Positions 23,598 through 36,800 of a DNA stretch of 64,000 nt are shown one piece after another. The stretch is taken from positions 12,064,501-12,128,500 of the forward strand of contig JAPTOF010000010.1 in the NCBI GenBank assembly GCA_028554755.1. Direction: 5' to 3'. Position numbers and translations under genes: made by a program. Origin of the DNA: Cordia subcordata (taxonomy: Eukaryota > Streptophyta > Magnoliopsida > Boraginales > Cordiaceae). Below the pieces are notes generated by a model. It saw only the letters and a list, made by a program, of their open reading frames with translations, was not told the DNA's origin and ran no database searches. Every line of letters starts with the position of its first letter. Positions within the stretch are counted from its first letter, which is position 1.

Positions 23598-24489
23598 TCC
23601 ATGACAGTGACGCTCAACCTCAGTACACGTTTGAACATCACTTTGAAAACGTATAAACATCACTGACAAAATGTGTGAAATCGCTCTAAAAATATGTTGT
23701 AAATTTTCACATTACAAAAATACTTAAAAATCAATGTTTAGCTATGTGATAAAGTAAAAGTCAAAATTCAAAACATTTGCTCTATATGTTCAAAATAAAT
23801 AAACTATTGGTTCAAAATTGATATCATGCTATTTGATAAAATAAAAATTATGGTTCAAAATGAATAAAGAACTATTTCAAAATGAATAAAGTATTGGTTC
23901 AAAAATGAATAAATTTCTAGTTCAAAATGTATAAACTATTGGTTCAAAATGACTAAACTATTGGTTCAAAATTGATATCATGCTACTTGATAAAATAAAA
24001 ATCATGGTTCAAAATGTATAAACTATTGGTTCAAACTAAATAAATTACTGGTTTAAAATAAATCAACTACCGATTTAAAATTCATACACTATGTGTGCAA
24101 AATTAGTCCAGTATTTGATAAATTATACTAGTAGTTTACAAAATACTGTTATATTTGATAAATTAACAGCATTAGTTCAAAACATTCACTTTATATATTA
24201 AAAATGCATTAACTATTGGTTTAAAAGCAAGGATAGATGTTCAAAATCGTTTAACAAAAGAGATCTCAGTCACAGATTAGAAGAAAGATGTTCGGACATT
24301 AGAAGATAAATCCTTAAAGAACCTATACGCAGAAATACAACAACGATTTTAATGGTTTTGCTTTGACTTGTTAAAGCGTGTTTTATTTTATTTTATTTAA
24401 TTTTAAATGACGTCATTCAATAGAGTGTGTATAACTCATGATTTAAGGAGCATTGTGCTCTGTAAGTGCACAGTGCTTACCGAGTATAA
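23592..24489. repeat. Degenerate ~20-bp tandem array and element end
   Basis: From about 23760 to 24250 the words GGTTCAAAATGAATAAACTA and variants recur a dozen or more times; a longer sub-block with TTGATATCATGCTATTTGATAAAATAAAAAT occurs twice (about 23820 and 23960). Near 24450-24475 lies CATTGTGCTCTGTAAGTGC followed by ACAGTGC, resembling the ends of the 14181-14747 insertion. It may be a third member of that family, but no target duplication was located. Confidence 0.55.
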
Positions 24490-27205
24490 TAAAATTTGTG
24501 GGTAAGGTCAGCTTGAAATTGAAAGTTTTTTTTTTGAATTGGTAAGTGTTGAGAGGATGGATACGATTGCTTATTTAGCTTCATACGTTGTAAAATTTTA
24601 CTTTATTTTCATCATTTACATATCTTTCTATGTGTGTACTTAAATTGACAGGTCAAAGTAACAAAATTTTCCCTTTTCTTCTCCTCTTAATATATTAACT
24701 AAACACACAAAGAAAAGATAATAGAAGAGTGAAAAGAGAAATTGAGATGATACCTAGTATTTTTGTTAGCTTTATCTTATTGTTGAGTCTAGGTGTATAT
24801 GATTTGGTTTGGTATTGATTATATTTCAAACCAAAACTAAAATCAGTTGGTTTACATTTAAAAGAAACCAATTGGTTTTTTTTTATCATATTTATAACTA
24901 AACCAAATCAACAAGATAAGTTGATTTGGTTTAGTTTGGTTTGGTCTAGTTTGGTTTTCGATTTTTAACAAAAAAGTTAAAAAAAAAAACTCAAATTTCA
25001 TAATAAAAGTATATGAAAAAACTCAATTTGCTATCCATATTACAAATTTAATAGCATAAGATTTTACCAGTAAAACAAAACACAAGTGTAATTATAATTT
25101 GGTGGTTAAAGTTTGGAAATATAATCTTAAGGTTAAGGGTTTGACTTTGAAAATACAAAAAATTTGAGATAAATATATGCATAAAATTAGGATAAAATAG
25201 TTCGGTGTGGGTTAGATATCTATTTGAAGCTAAACTAAATTAGTTGGTTTTCATTTGAAATTAATTAGTTAGTTTTTAACCCTATGAAGTAATCTAACAA
25301 ACTCTAATTTTTCAGTTGATTTGGATTGGTTTGGTTAGTTTTACTAACCTGTGTTCACCCTTAAGTCTAGTGAAAGTGCAAAATATGTGAAGGACAAGTG
25401 AACATAACCTTGATGACCAAAATAGAAACGAAAGAAAAAAATTAAATGGAGACATGAAATAAACTTCTAAATGTTATGTGGCTATGAAACTGTGGAAGTT
25501 TGCCTCTATATTGACGTTCTATATTGACGTTACTACTGATGTCATAAGATTGGGTTGCTTATGTTATATTTAATTTTTTCAAAATAGTTTGTGGTACGAT
25601 ATTCGTTGTTCTTATGATATGATTTTTTTTCTCTCTCATACAATTTATTGAGGTTGATGATGTGAATATATATATTTATTCTAGTTTAACATGGTTTAAG
25701 CAGCATACATGCGAATGCTGAAGTTTATGAAGTAGTAACGTTGAGAAGGTTATTCTTAAGCATAATGCCCGAAGGCATCTGATTTGTCGTTACTTCCAAC
25801 GAGAAATAAATTTCGCTAATTACTTGAGATAAATCAACAAGATGAAATTATTGTGGGCTTAACAGAAAGAGAAATATTAGACATTGTTTCGTTTTTATCA
25901 TCCATTTATGGCTCAATGGGTACGATTGAATAGTTGGTAAAAAAATGGTCATTCCAAAGTAGAATGAAATTCAAGTTAGAATACTTACCGAATCTTATTC
26001 TTTTTTCTTGTATTTAGTTAAAATTATGAAAATGCTATAATGGAATGCTCATATATTTCATATATATCATAAAATTATTTTCTAAATTTAGAATGGAATG
26101 AAAATCAATTCTATTAATGAAACAAACTTTCTTTGATTTGACATAAATTGATGTTTATACATGACAATTAATTTTATATAATACTAGCATAAACAAAAAT
26201 ACTCCTATCGATATTTTGATGGGTAAAAAGATACTGCTACTTATTCTATCATTTTTGTTCTATCATATTTCTATTTATTTACTTTCTATAACTATCCAAT
26301 TAAAATACATATGTAGAAAAAAGTCAAAAATGAAATAGACACTTTATTTTTAACCTTTAAATTTTTTATATTTTATTTTAAAAATTTTTCTTATTTTTTT
26401 ACTTTTCAAATTTTTAAATTTTTTATTTTAAAAACAGTTGAGAATTTGTTCAATGATAGATGAGAAACAAATTATCTTTTGCTACTTTACTTCATTTTCT
26501 ATTAATTACCACTTAAGTTGAAATATTCATTCCTTAGGTTTGGCTAAAGAATGAGTTTTTTAACTTTTTCCCAGAAAGGTCATACCTTAGGAATGGACTT
26601 TCCAACTTTAAATAATCCTCCCAAAAAAAAAAAAGTAATTAGAAACTGAAATGAAATTCCTTTCCAAGACACTCCAACATACCAAATATATCCTTAGTTC
26701 CTTTTATGTGGCTACTTAATTAGCATGTCAAAAAATAAAAGAGAATAAAAATAAAGTGATATTTAAATTTTCCCAAACATTATTTATTCAAATTTCAGAG
26801 ATTAATATTCATAAAACTAATGCTTTTTTTGTTTTAACATGAGAATTAGCGATAATTGGACAAGCTAATTAATAACCTTTGAAGTAGAGATGGATCTTGC
26901 AGATGGAGGAGGAAAAACGGGACCTTTGTTATTCGTTAGAGATAAAGGCTCTGTATACCATGCATAAAGAGACTCATTATGGAGCGATTAATTTAGGCAT
27001 ATTTTATTGATTTACAAATGATACACTTTATACAAGATCGTATATCCAAGACAAGGATAACAATACATAAAGTATGCCTAAGTACAAGCAATGATTTCAG
27101 CAGAGTACAAGTAAAAGATAATGACAATAATAATATGTGCTCAAGATACATCAAACTCTTTTTCCTTAATATATATCTTTAGGGCTTAGTAGCATAGAAA
27201 CCTCA
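24490..27205. other. Gene-free spacer of unit B
   Basis: Counterpart of 3990-6185 plus 7915-8453. The junction near 26690-26700 is the empty site of the 6194-7906 insertion. No gene seen. Confidence 0.5.
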
Positions 27206-27702
27206 ATGCTTCTATATTGCAGCAAAAGTTGCATCAGGGCATGTGGTCTTGGGCAGACGCGGCTTTGCGTGAGCATGCAATGCTGTAGCAAGACTGAGTT
27301 CATGAGAAGACTCAGAGAGGTCGATGTTTTTCTCATTTGGAGGTGCACTTCACGTAAATCCTTGAATAAGTCTTCCCAGTGCCATCACAGTCATTGCTAT
27401 GCCCAATGAAATTGCCGGACATCGACGTGTGCCTATACTAAACGATAAGAACTTCAAGCTTGGCTCGTTAATTTCAATTTTACTTGACATGTCACTGAAA
27501 TGACGTTCCGGGGTTGAACTTGGTTGGCTCTTCCCAAACTTTGGGTGCCGCCCAAGTTTAAAGCGGTGCAAGAGAAAGTGAGTGCCTCTTAGAATGAAAT
27601 AACCAACAACAATGGCGTCTGAGATTGCAACATGAGGAAGGTCGAAGGGTGTAACTGGGTGGAGCCTAAGAGCTTCCTTAACACAAGCCTTCAGATAGTT
27701 TA

Positions 27703-29520
27703 TGTAATACCCGGAAAAAAAGGAAAATAGAACAAAATTGCATGAGCTTTCCACGTGTGCATATATGTGGTGTGGTGTTATGACATGTGTTGGATATTTG
27801 TCTAAGAGCCTGTTTGGATTGGTTTTTTTTTAAAAAAAATATTTTTTTTTCTTAAAAAAGTTACATTAAATTTGTAATAACTATTCGATTTGGCTTTCAA
27901 AAAAACTGAAACTCTGAAAAAAGCTCAAATACAATTTTTTTTAGAAGTCAGAATTTTTAACTTCTTAAAAAAAACTGTTAAAAAAAACACTTTTAAAAAA
28001 AATCAATCCAAACGAGCCCTAAATATCCCAATAACCCCACTTTCCCTTTTCTTTTCCTTTCATTAGACTTTTACACACGCACACTTATATCACACACACA
28101 CGGGTAAGAAGAAGAAAGGTAAAGAATGGAGAAAAAGGAAAAGAAAAAGAAAGAAAAAGAAAGAGAAAGAAAGAAAAAGAAATAGGGTGAGAAATCAAGA
28201 AGGAAAAACCAAGATTAAAGGCTAACTAGCGTCATCTTTACTAATCAAGTAAGTGATATCACTTTTATTTTAGATAGAAACACCCTGGCATGTGATTTTA
28301 TGCATGTTATAAAGCTTAAAACCACTTGCCTTGCATCTTTAGATATATAAGCATGCTTAATAATTTTCTAGGACTCAAAAATGGAGTACAGCTGTGTATA
28401 TAGGTGTATCTGTGTGTATATAAGCTGAAAATTTGAGAAAGAACCCAGTTTAATTTTAGATATTCCAACAAATAATTCACATGGTTTATATTAAATTCAA
28501 CTCTGTCATGTTATATATGGACATGTATATGCTACTGCTTGTGAATATATGCTGCAAAGTTGAATTTTAAACGAATAACCCGGAGTTACATGAAATTATG
28601 AATGTTTAATAACTTCCGAAATGCATGAAGGTGAAATATTTTGTAGAATAATGGTTTCTATATCTTGTTACAGATATTCTAAATTGTCTCATATATGGAA
28701 ATATATGTATATTTGGTCGTCGAGGCATCCGTGATATTTGTATATGAAGTTTAAATTGGTGAAAGGAGTTAACTGTGATTGAGAAGTCAGATAAGTAGAT
28801 ACACTTGGTTTAACCACTAGAAGTTGGAAAATGATGTGTTTATATATACATATCGGGTTAGGCATTGAGCTTTGCAATTTCATATAAATAGGAATATATA
28901 ATAAATGAGTTCTTGCAGCTAAATTATACATGGGCATGGATGCTTATATATGATATTAAGGTATATATCTGCTTAGCTTTAGAATCTCAAGTGTATGTAT
29001 ATATACAATTGACTTCTTCTGCCTACTAATTATAAAGGCTTGACCTTGGGTCTTATTGAGTTACATGAATGACTACCATTTGAGTAAAGGAAAGGAAAGC
29101 TAAAATAAGATTAATGTTTTTATCAAGACCGGTTGGCGTAATTAAATAGATTAACATGAGATGGATGAATTTAATCGGATTATTATGGTTCATTATTCCT
29201 TTTGAATTCTTTTCTATTGACTTGTTATCAGCTAATTGTGCCCTTGATAATTGTACTACTTAGTTAACTAGAATTCTTATGATATTAGAAAGGTGAAGAA
29301 TTGAGTTAGTTTATTATTGCTTATTATTTCTTTCATGGTTTGTATCTTAATATGAGTTAAATTTGTAAGATCGTAGAGCATTATGAGAATGAACCCATTA
29401 GATTGCCAGATGTCAGTTTGTTAGGTGTACTCATGAAAAAATATAAAACTTATATTTTGTTAATTTGATACTATTATCTTAGCATGTGTTTGATGAGTTG
29501 TTGTTGTTGTTGTTGTGTTC

Positions 29521-29555
<35 letters not shown>

Positions 29556-29925
29556 TGTTTTGAATTCTCATCTACTATCTTGTTATTAGAAAGCGTGATC
29601 CTGACTCTGAAGTTGTTTATTATAATGTTAACTATTCTTGTTATAATTGTTAGGAAATGAAAGGGTTTGATTATAAACTTGGACTGAGGTAAGTTGGACT
29701 ACCCATCTGCACTCTAGTATTTCGTTCCCTTCCGCTTGACTTAGGTCTTTTGAGTATCTTTCATTATCTCTTTCTAGATTGCAAATGTTTAAGCAGAATT
29801 CTGAGTCTGTATCTGATGTGTTACTCGTATCTATTGGGATCCCATAATTCTGGAATTATTCAGTGTGTTTTCTGTGGATGAGTGCATTACCTTAGAGCTG
29901 TGACATCTAGTCGGCAATGAGACTG

Positions 29926-29962
<37 letters not shown>

Positions 29963-30573
29963 ATTTTGTTTTCTGCCCGTCAGTGGGAGATGGTTTACTG
30001 GACGGAGGTGTGAATTCTGTGCCCTCATCGGTGGGAGCTTCATCGTGAGAGGAATAGGCGAATAAATGTCTATCTGTTATGGTGTATAGGGTGAATTTAG
30101 CATTGATATCACAGCTTTGAGTTGCACTCTAGTTCTGGTCTAGCTTTGTGTGTTCATTTATCTAAAGTGACTTCTATCTGTCCAAATCCTGTTATTTCTT
30201 GGTGTCTGTTATTGATCTAGATCCGGTGTCTTTGGTTAGGACCACTCGTTGGTCTCTTCCAATGTGTCCACTTACTGAACATTGTTTCGCTCATTATATT
30301 ATTTATATGTTTTTGTAGGGGAGCGATTTGGGTTATTCCAGAGAGGACCCTAACGGCGATACTGATGTAATTTAACTAGCTTTGATTTCTTTATAGCTTG
30401 GAAATAATTTGCAAATTAACTAACTTTGATAGTATTAGTGCTTTGATGGAATATTTGTGAGTTTTAGTTTCTATCCTATGTTTTAAAGCCTTGCGGGCTT
30501 AGGAGAAGCGATCTTCTTAAGCTCGTGGCAATTATGGCCCCGAGTTCAAGTGGGTGGATTTGGCGGCATGACA
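27703..30573 (+). repeat. 5' LTR of the gypsy-type element
   Basis: About 2.87 kb including a 214-bp nested MITE. Its first ~757 bases match the truncated 3' LTR (32624-33138) apart from the MITE. The end is inferred from TGACA followed by GAG and the primer-binding site. It contains a purine-rich tract (28105-28190), a (TTA)n microsatellite (29521-29554) and (AT)n (29929-29960). Frames at 28689-28937 and 29831-30043 are not genes. Confidence 0.75.
27806..28019. mobile_element. Tourist-like MITE nested in the 5' LTR, TSD TAA
   Basis: The 214-bp element has ends GAGCCTGTTTGGATTGGTTT and, reverse-complemented, GGGCTCGTTTGGATTGATTT, with TAA on both sides (27803-27805, 28020-28022). The 3' LTR near 32730 has the uninterrupted sequence CCTAAATATCCC, giving a natural empty site that proves insertion and the 3-bp duplication. 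Confidence 0.95.
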
Positions 30574-32623
30574 GAGTGGTGTCAGAACAATAGGTTATGA
30601 TCAGTGAGGCCTGGAGTTTGGGTAGTTAGGATGCTTATATGTTAAGTCTGTATCTCCTGTGATGATACTCTGTGCCTTTAACATGTTTAGAGAATTGATG
30701 TTCATGCTTTGATATGAATATATCTGAATCTTATGTGAGGAAGTAATTGATATTCTTTAGATTATATTTATATGTCTTCATGTCTTGTTTAGTATTGGAT
30801 CGATATATTTCTTTGTGTGCATCTTTGGTATTCTATCGCGTGGTTGTAATAAAATATAAACTTGCGTGGAAATTCGTATTGAGATATCTCAATTTCGTAA
30901 GCAAGAATTGTGTAGCACATAAGAAAAGAAAGGAGTTGTCAGCTTATCTAGTTTACTTAGAAACAAAGGGGTATTCAAATTTACCTATGGTAATCTTCAA
31001 ATTTAAATTGTGTGTGTGTTATACCTTGTTTGATATTGAGTCAATATGCTTTCTGTGTTTGTATCATTTGCATTCACATTAAGATAAGAACTTGAGCCAT
31101 TTGGAGAAAAATGTAAAAGTATATTCTGGTACGTACACTAAGATATCTTCCGCTACATCATGGTAATCGAGAACAGTGGAACATGAGCAAAAGGGTACGG
31201 AATTGTTATATGATTTTTCCTGCAGGAATGGAGGGTCTTCATGTTATCATGGGAATCAAAATGGAATTTGGATGAGAAAGAATTGTTTGACCTTGATGGC
31301 TTGGTTTAGTTATCCTGTTGACCCTATTCAGGGAATTGCACTGGATTTCTAGGCTTTTGTTGATATGTACCAAGCACGGTAGAAGCCAACAATTTGGGTC
31401 TTCAATCTATTTATCTATTCTTTTGTATACTCCTGGCTTTAGTAGTGATCCTCTTTGGGTTTCTATTCATCCGTTGGGTTGATCTTTTCTTCCTTTGATT
31501 GAATTGGTGGTTCTTTGCATTCTTCTCGTGATAAGTTTTTCTGATCGGTACTTCATGGTGAAATTAAATTAGTAACAAGATGTGGTCTAGCTGGATTTCA
31601 TTATACAGATTCTATGTTTGGTATTTTAGTTCTTGGGTTCTTTCTCTTCATATGTTGTCGTTCTTATATGTACGATCTAAAGAAGATGCAAGATTGCTCT
31701 AAACTAGCGGTCTACAATTTGACGATGCTGTCATATATTCCAAAGGTTTCAAGAAACGGGAACAGTAATAAGAGAAATCTTGTAGATTCTGGTTGTTTGT
31801 TAAATTAAAGTCAGTTATAGTCCCTTGTCAACTAAGCAGGAGCCTACTTGGCATTCTATCGGTTCTTGTTGACTTACCTTTCTCATCGACCATGGCATCT
31901 AGACAACAAGAGGTGGTATAAAGTCTCGGGCACAGCAGTTACTAGTATATGGTATCATCGCATATTAAGGCATCAATTTTGTATTACAGTGACAATCATC
32001 TACGTGCAGTATCAATCATTTTAGTATTGGTGGTTATTATCCAGTACCAACTAGTATTCTCACCAATCAGGGTCTCCATTGATTATATTATCTTCGTGTA
32101 TAGCTGCTTAAATGTGGGATGCATCACAACTACTATACGGCGTTGTAATTCTCGGGATTATCTATCTAACTCCTCTGGATTATGGGTTTCGACCATTTTT
32201 ATTGGTATTTTCTATGGACTATGTATTTTTGTTATCTAGCATTTTGCAGAACTCGTTTGTTATCTGATTTGGGAAGCTCTCTCTAGAAATCCTTCTATTC
32301 AGCATTGGTTTTCTGTTGGCTTTCAGTCATACAAATATTCAGATTCTCAATTACTTCTCTGCTCTAAAAGTGTGTTCAAGATTCTAATTGTATCTTGTAG
32401 TGCGATGGCGCATTTAGAGTAATTGATAGTTATGGTTGACAGAGAAGATCAAGTGTTGTAATACAGTATGATTTTATGTGCAATATTTGAGTAGAATGAT
32501 AATCGTATAGTCGGAAATGCAATTGGAGATTGGAATATGAAATGCTTGAGAAATTCCCTTCCCCGTTTAAAGACCATGGTAAGTGAAGTTTCGAGGACAA
32601 AACTTATTAAAGAGATAAAAGAT
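30574..32623 (+). other. Internal region of the gypsy-type element, no pol
   Basis: About 2 kb between the LTRs. Frames at 30747-31082, 31614-31808 and 31949-32239 have no protease, reverse transcriptase, RNase H or integrase motif I can identify. It is too short for a full gypsy internal region, so this is a non-autonomous or internally deleted element. Confidence 0.6.
30577..30588 (+). promoter_or_regulatory. Primer-binding site of the LTR element
   Basis: TGGTGTCAGAAC, three bases after the inferred LTR end, is one or two changes from the TGGTATCAGAGC commonly used for initiator tRNA-Met priming in plant LTR retrotransposons. Confidence 0.7.
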
Positions 32624-33138
32624 GTAATACCCAAAAAAAAAGGGAAATAGAACAAAATTGCATGAGCTTTCCACGTGTGCAAATATGTCGTATGGTGTTA
32701 TGACGTGTTGGGGTATTTGCCTAAATATCCCACAAACCCCACTTTCCCTTGTCTTTTCCTTTCATTAGACTTTTACACACGCCCTAATATCACACACACG
32801 GGTAAGAAGAAGAAAGGAAAAGAATGGAGAAAAAGGAAAAGAAAAAAAAGAAGAGAAAGAAAGAAAAAGAAATAGGGAGAGTAATCAAGAAGGGAAAACC
32901 AAGATTAAAGGCTAACTACATCATCTTTGCTAATCAAGTAAGTGATATCACTTTTATTTTAGATAGAAACATCCTGGCATGTGATTTTATACATCTTATA
33001 AAGCTTAAACCCACTTGCCTTGCATCTTGAGATATATGAGCATGCTTAATAATTTTCTAGGACTCAAAAATGGACTACAGCTGTGTATATAGGTGTATAT
33101 GTGTGTATAAGCAGAAAATTTGAGAAAGAGCCCTGTTT
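32624..33138 (+). repeat. Truncated 3' LTR
   Basis: Matches 27703-28459 (minus the MITE) up to GTTTAATTT and then switches to CYP79 intron sequence equivalent to about 9134. The missing ~2.1 kb of LTR, the second target duplication and about 190 bp of CYP79 were probably removed by one deletion. Confidence 0.85.
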
Positions 33139-33885
33139 AATTTAACAGTGTGGCTAGTTCGAATTATTGGATAACTTTTATGACTATGTTAATCGAGATC
33201 CTCCAGTTTCAAGTTGTTAACTACTCTAATAGTTATAATAAGAAAAAGTTTTATAATATATTTTAGGCATTCATAAAAATTCTCTCTCTTATCGATATAA
33301 GAGAATAGTTTGGATACGAGAGTATCCAAATCAATGGCAAAATATATAAATTACTGTAATTCTTACAGTGCACTGGGCTTTGATCTCGTCCACCGAAAGT
33401 AATGGTTCACTACTTCGATCCTTGAGCAAAATCAGAATATCAAGTAGGTCTTCAGGCTCTTCTCTTTTTCCGTCCTACCATTGCTTCATTCTATCATCTA
33501 TAATTGGATCATGGTACTTGTTCAAAACTTTGGTGGCATTTTTCACAGTCTTCTCATGGCCATCAATATCTAGCGCTCTCAACCATGGAAGAAAATCACA
33601 AGTACAGAATGCATTCATGTGTGCTAACAAAGTGAAAACCGCCTCAACGTGCTGTTTTTCTACCTCCCCTAGACCTCCATCCTCTTGAATTTCTCCAAAA
33701 TATCTTTTGTTGAAAGTCATTTTCCTGATGGCATTAGCACAATAATGACGAAGTGCTAATCTGACATCAACAATCGCGCCATTATTTGAATCCTTGCAGC
33801 ACTGTTTGTAAATGAAGTTGACAAGGTTATCTGCTTCTTGGTTGCGCTTTTTTAAATAACTATTGAAGTCTTGCTGGGCTCATTC

Positions 33886-36800
33886 TTGGAGAGAGATAGT
33901 CTCAACCCCTTAACTATCTCCTCATCCCTCCATATATGCCTACTTGAAAAATGAAATAAAATCTCTCACAACTGAATTTTCTATGCAATAAATTGTCAAG
34001 TTGGCAAGGATAGGATAAGATACTCGGTAGCACATGCTATGTGACATAATAATCTCTACTATATGCTAAATGGGAATGAAGGGGTAAAGTTGTCCAAAGT
34101 GCAAATTTGTAGCTTGCTTTATACATTAAATAACTTGTACATTATGTAATTATTCTTGTACATTATATTTTTTTGTCCAAGATACTCTTTCAGTGGGATC
34201 TAACATAATCATATAAAATTACTTTTTTTAACCATTTGGTCCAAAAGTGTTTATCTTTACTATATATTAAATTGGAATGAAGGGGTAAAATTGTCCAAAG
34301 TGCGAATTTGTGGCTTGCTTTATGCGTTAAAGAATTTGCGCATTACGTAATTATTATTGCACATTATATTTTTTGGTCCAAGATACTGTTTTAGTGGGAT
34401 CTAACATAATCGTATAAAGTTACTTTTCTAATCATTAAGTGCGGAGGTGTTTATTTTACGTATATACCTGAAGGGCATGGGGAAGGGTAATTATGTCCCA
34501 AAAAACATTTGCAGCTTGCTTCACCCAGTCGGATGTTTGTACCTCTTGTTATTGATTTTGTACTTCTTACTTTATATCCCAAAATACCCATTCTAAAGTA
34601 CAATTTGACAAGATCGGAATCTAATATGAGGAATTTATTTTTATGACCCTTGCACTAGGATCTATGATTTCTTAGAAGGGATAGTCTTTAAGCAAGTTGC
34701 ATTAAATGTTATTCAGATATGTTGCTTCATGTATGTTGGATTCGATTTCGTTCCCAAGAAATGGAAGTTACGAAAGAACTCATGTGTGCCTACTCCGAAT
34801 TGGAAAATCAATCCCTATGCTTTTTTATCAACGACAACGTGACGCTCTCGGGACCCTTCGAAACAACTTAAAATCTCCTTTGGTAATAGGGTTAACATAA
34901 AAATTGATAAAACAAGTGATGCTATATTTTATTCCTAATCAAAAGATTAGAAAGAATATTTTAATTTACGTTAATATTGTATAAAATTAATTATCGTGTA
35001 CAGACAACTTAAATTTATACCAAATCAAAGAACAAATGCATTTTGGTTAATTGAATTAATTTTAATGTCATTCTAACTTGTTAGAATTATTTTACCACAC
35101 ATATGAAATAAAATAAGTATTTCATTCTAACTTTTTGTTTTTGATGTTTTAAACAAACGAAAGGAAAATAAGTAGTATTCCGTAAGTATTGTACCTTGGA
35201 TGATCATTCATTTCCAAATGATTTCATTATACCAAACGAGTCATTAATTCTAAAATTTTAAGTGTTTAGTGATAAAAATTTAACTTATAATACTAAAGAA
35301 CAACAAAATTTTAATTTTTGTTCAATTTATACAATTACACTGAAATAATACTTTTTTATTCTTTATTAAATTTATACAATTACACTGAAATAATACTTTT
35401 TTTAATATCTACTGGGTCCCAGGCATTATCTTCTCATATGATATCACTTTTGTCACTCATGTTAATGTGTTTATTTTTTATTTTAATAAAAAGATCTTCT
35501 TTTTAAAGGTGTCTATAGATTTTTAATTTAAGAAAAGATAGATATAGCTTTTTAATTTTAATTAAAAAGACAAAAAAAAAAAATATTGGTAGGGTGATTC
35601 ATCGTCCCCGCCTTGTCATTTTAATGTATGAATAGATTGTAACTTCCAAAATTCTTGATTGAACAGCTGGCCTAACTAGATATGGTAGTCCAGTCAACTT
35701 TTATCATTCTTGTTGGTTATTGCTTTGCCCCTTTATAACTTATTTTCACTTTATGATTCATTTTACATGTTGGAATACCCTTGCAAGATGTAGTTATTCT
35801 AGCTTTTAATTCATGTTCTTTAGTTTAGTAGCATTAAAGGACTATTTGGGTAGGTTTTTATGAGAAAATACTTTTTCTTGGAAAAAAAAAATACATCACT
35901 ACTACAAAAAATATTTGGATTAGATTTTATAAAAATTAAAACTCTTAAAAAAGCCTCAATTTCAACTTTTTCTATAAGTTAGAGTTTTTAATTTATCAAA
36001 AACGCTTTTCTCAAAATTTTTAAAAAAAGTTTTTTTTTGGGAAAAAACCAGTATAAATAAGCCCTAATTGTAATTAGAAAGCTCGTTCCCATAAATTTGA
36101 AATGGTCTTTTCAGGAAAAAGTTAAATCATTCCATATTCCCACTCAAAAAAATGAATATTTCAACATGAACTAGAAATCATGCAAAAAACTAACGTAAAA
36201 GCAAGGAGATAACTCATTCCCCATATCTATCCTCTCACAAATTCTATATTGTTATTAAAAACTTAAAGAAATTTAGGAAATAGAAAATTTTAAGAACTTG
36301 AAAGTCAAAAAAAAAAATTGTTAAAAGTTAAAAATAAACAATTAAAAACTGAAAAATTAAAACATTTAAAGCACATGCGTAACTTTCGTCTTGATTTTTT
36401 TCTAGACAGAAAACATATGTAATCTAATTAGATGGTTAGTTTTTCCCTCCTAATTATGTTAAAAAGTAAATAAATTAAAAAATGATGTTAAAATAAAAAT
36501 GAGAGAATAAATATTTTCATGTTTTTTTGCTAATCAAAAGACTGGCAAAAGTATTCTAATTTATGTTAATATTGTGAAAATTAATGATCAAATCTGACTT
36601 GAATATTTAGCTTTTTATCTTTTACGAATTGTTTAGCAATATAATATTATTTGACTAAACAATGACTATTTATGTTACACGGTATTTAAAAATTTATGAT
36701 GTAATATTTGATATATTTCTTTTAAGAAACACAAAAAAACAATTGTCATGCATAAAATTAAATTTTATAAATGGGAATGCAGGAGTAAAATTGTTCAAGT

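Larger units (their letters stand above)
27703..33138 (+). mobile_element. Gypsy-type LTR element, non-coding, 3'-truncated
   Basis: Starts TGTAATACCC, the usual start of many plant Ty3/gypsy LTRs, and a second TGTAATACCC start lies at 32624. Between them are a tRNA-primer-like site (30577) after an LTR end TGACA, and a 3' internal end with TTTCGAGGACAAAACTTA before the second LTR, a typical gypsy pol/polypurine context. The second LTR is cut after ~515 bp, where CYP79 intron sequence resumes. No gag or pol domain is recognisable in the ~2-kb internal part. It is inserted in CYP79 exon 2 of unit B. Confidence 0.85.
27206..33885 (-). pseudogene. CYP79 pseudogene, split by an LTR element
   Basis: Paralogue of the intact gene at 8454-10308. 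Exon 2 remains at 27206-27702, including ExxR, PERH and the same FSIGTRRCPA heme loop. Exon 1 remains only at 33358-33885, from the middle of the gene to the CAGTGCAC|T donor. Lesions: W-to-stop after the heme loop (TGA near 27350), a 1-base loss near 27540 and a compensating gain near 27511, Q-to-stop (TAG at 33475-33477), loss of the first ~145 codons and promoter, and loss of the first ~50 codons of exon 2 with part of the intron at the element junction. It cannot make a P450. Several losses are independent, so it has long been dead. Confidence 0.93.

Noticed and set aside
30747..32239. Three ORFs inside the gypsy-type element
   Set aside because: No gag, protease, RT or integrase motif could be recognised; kept only as internal region.
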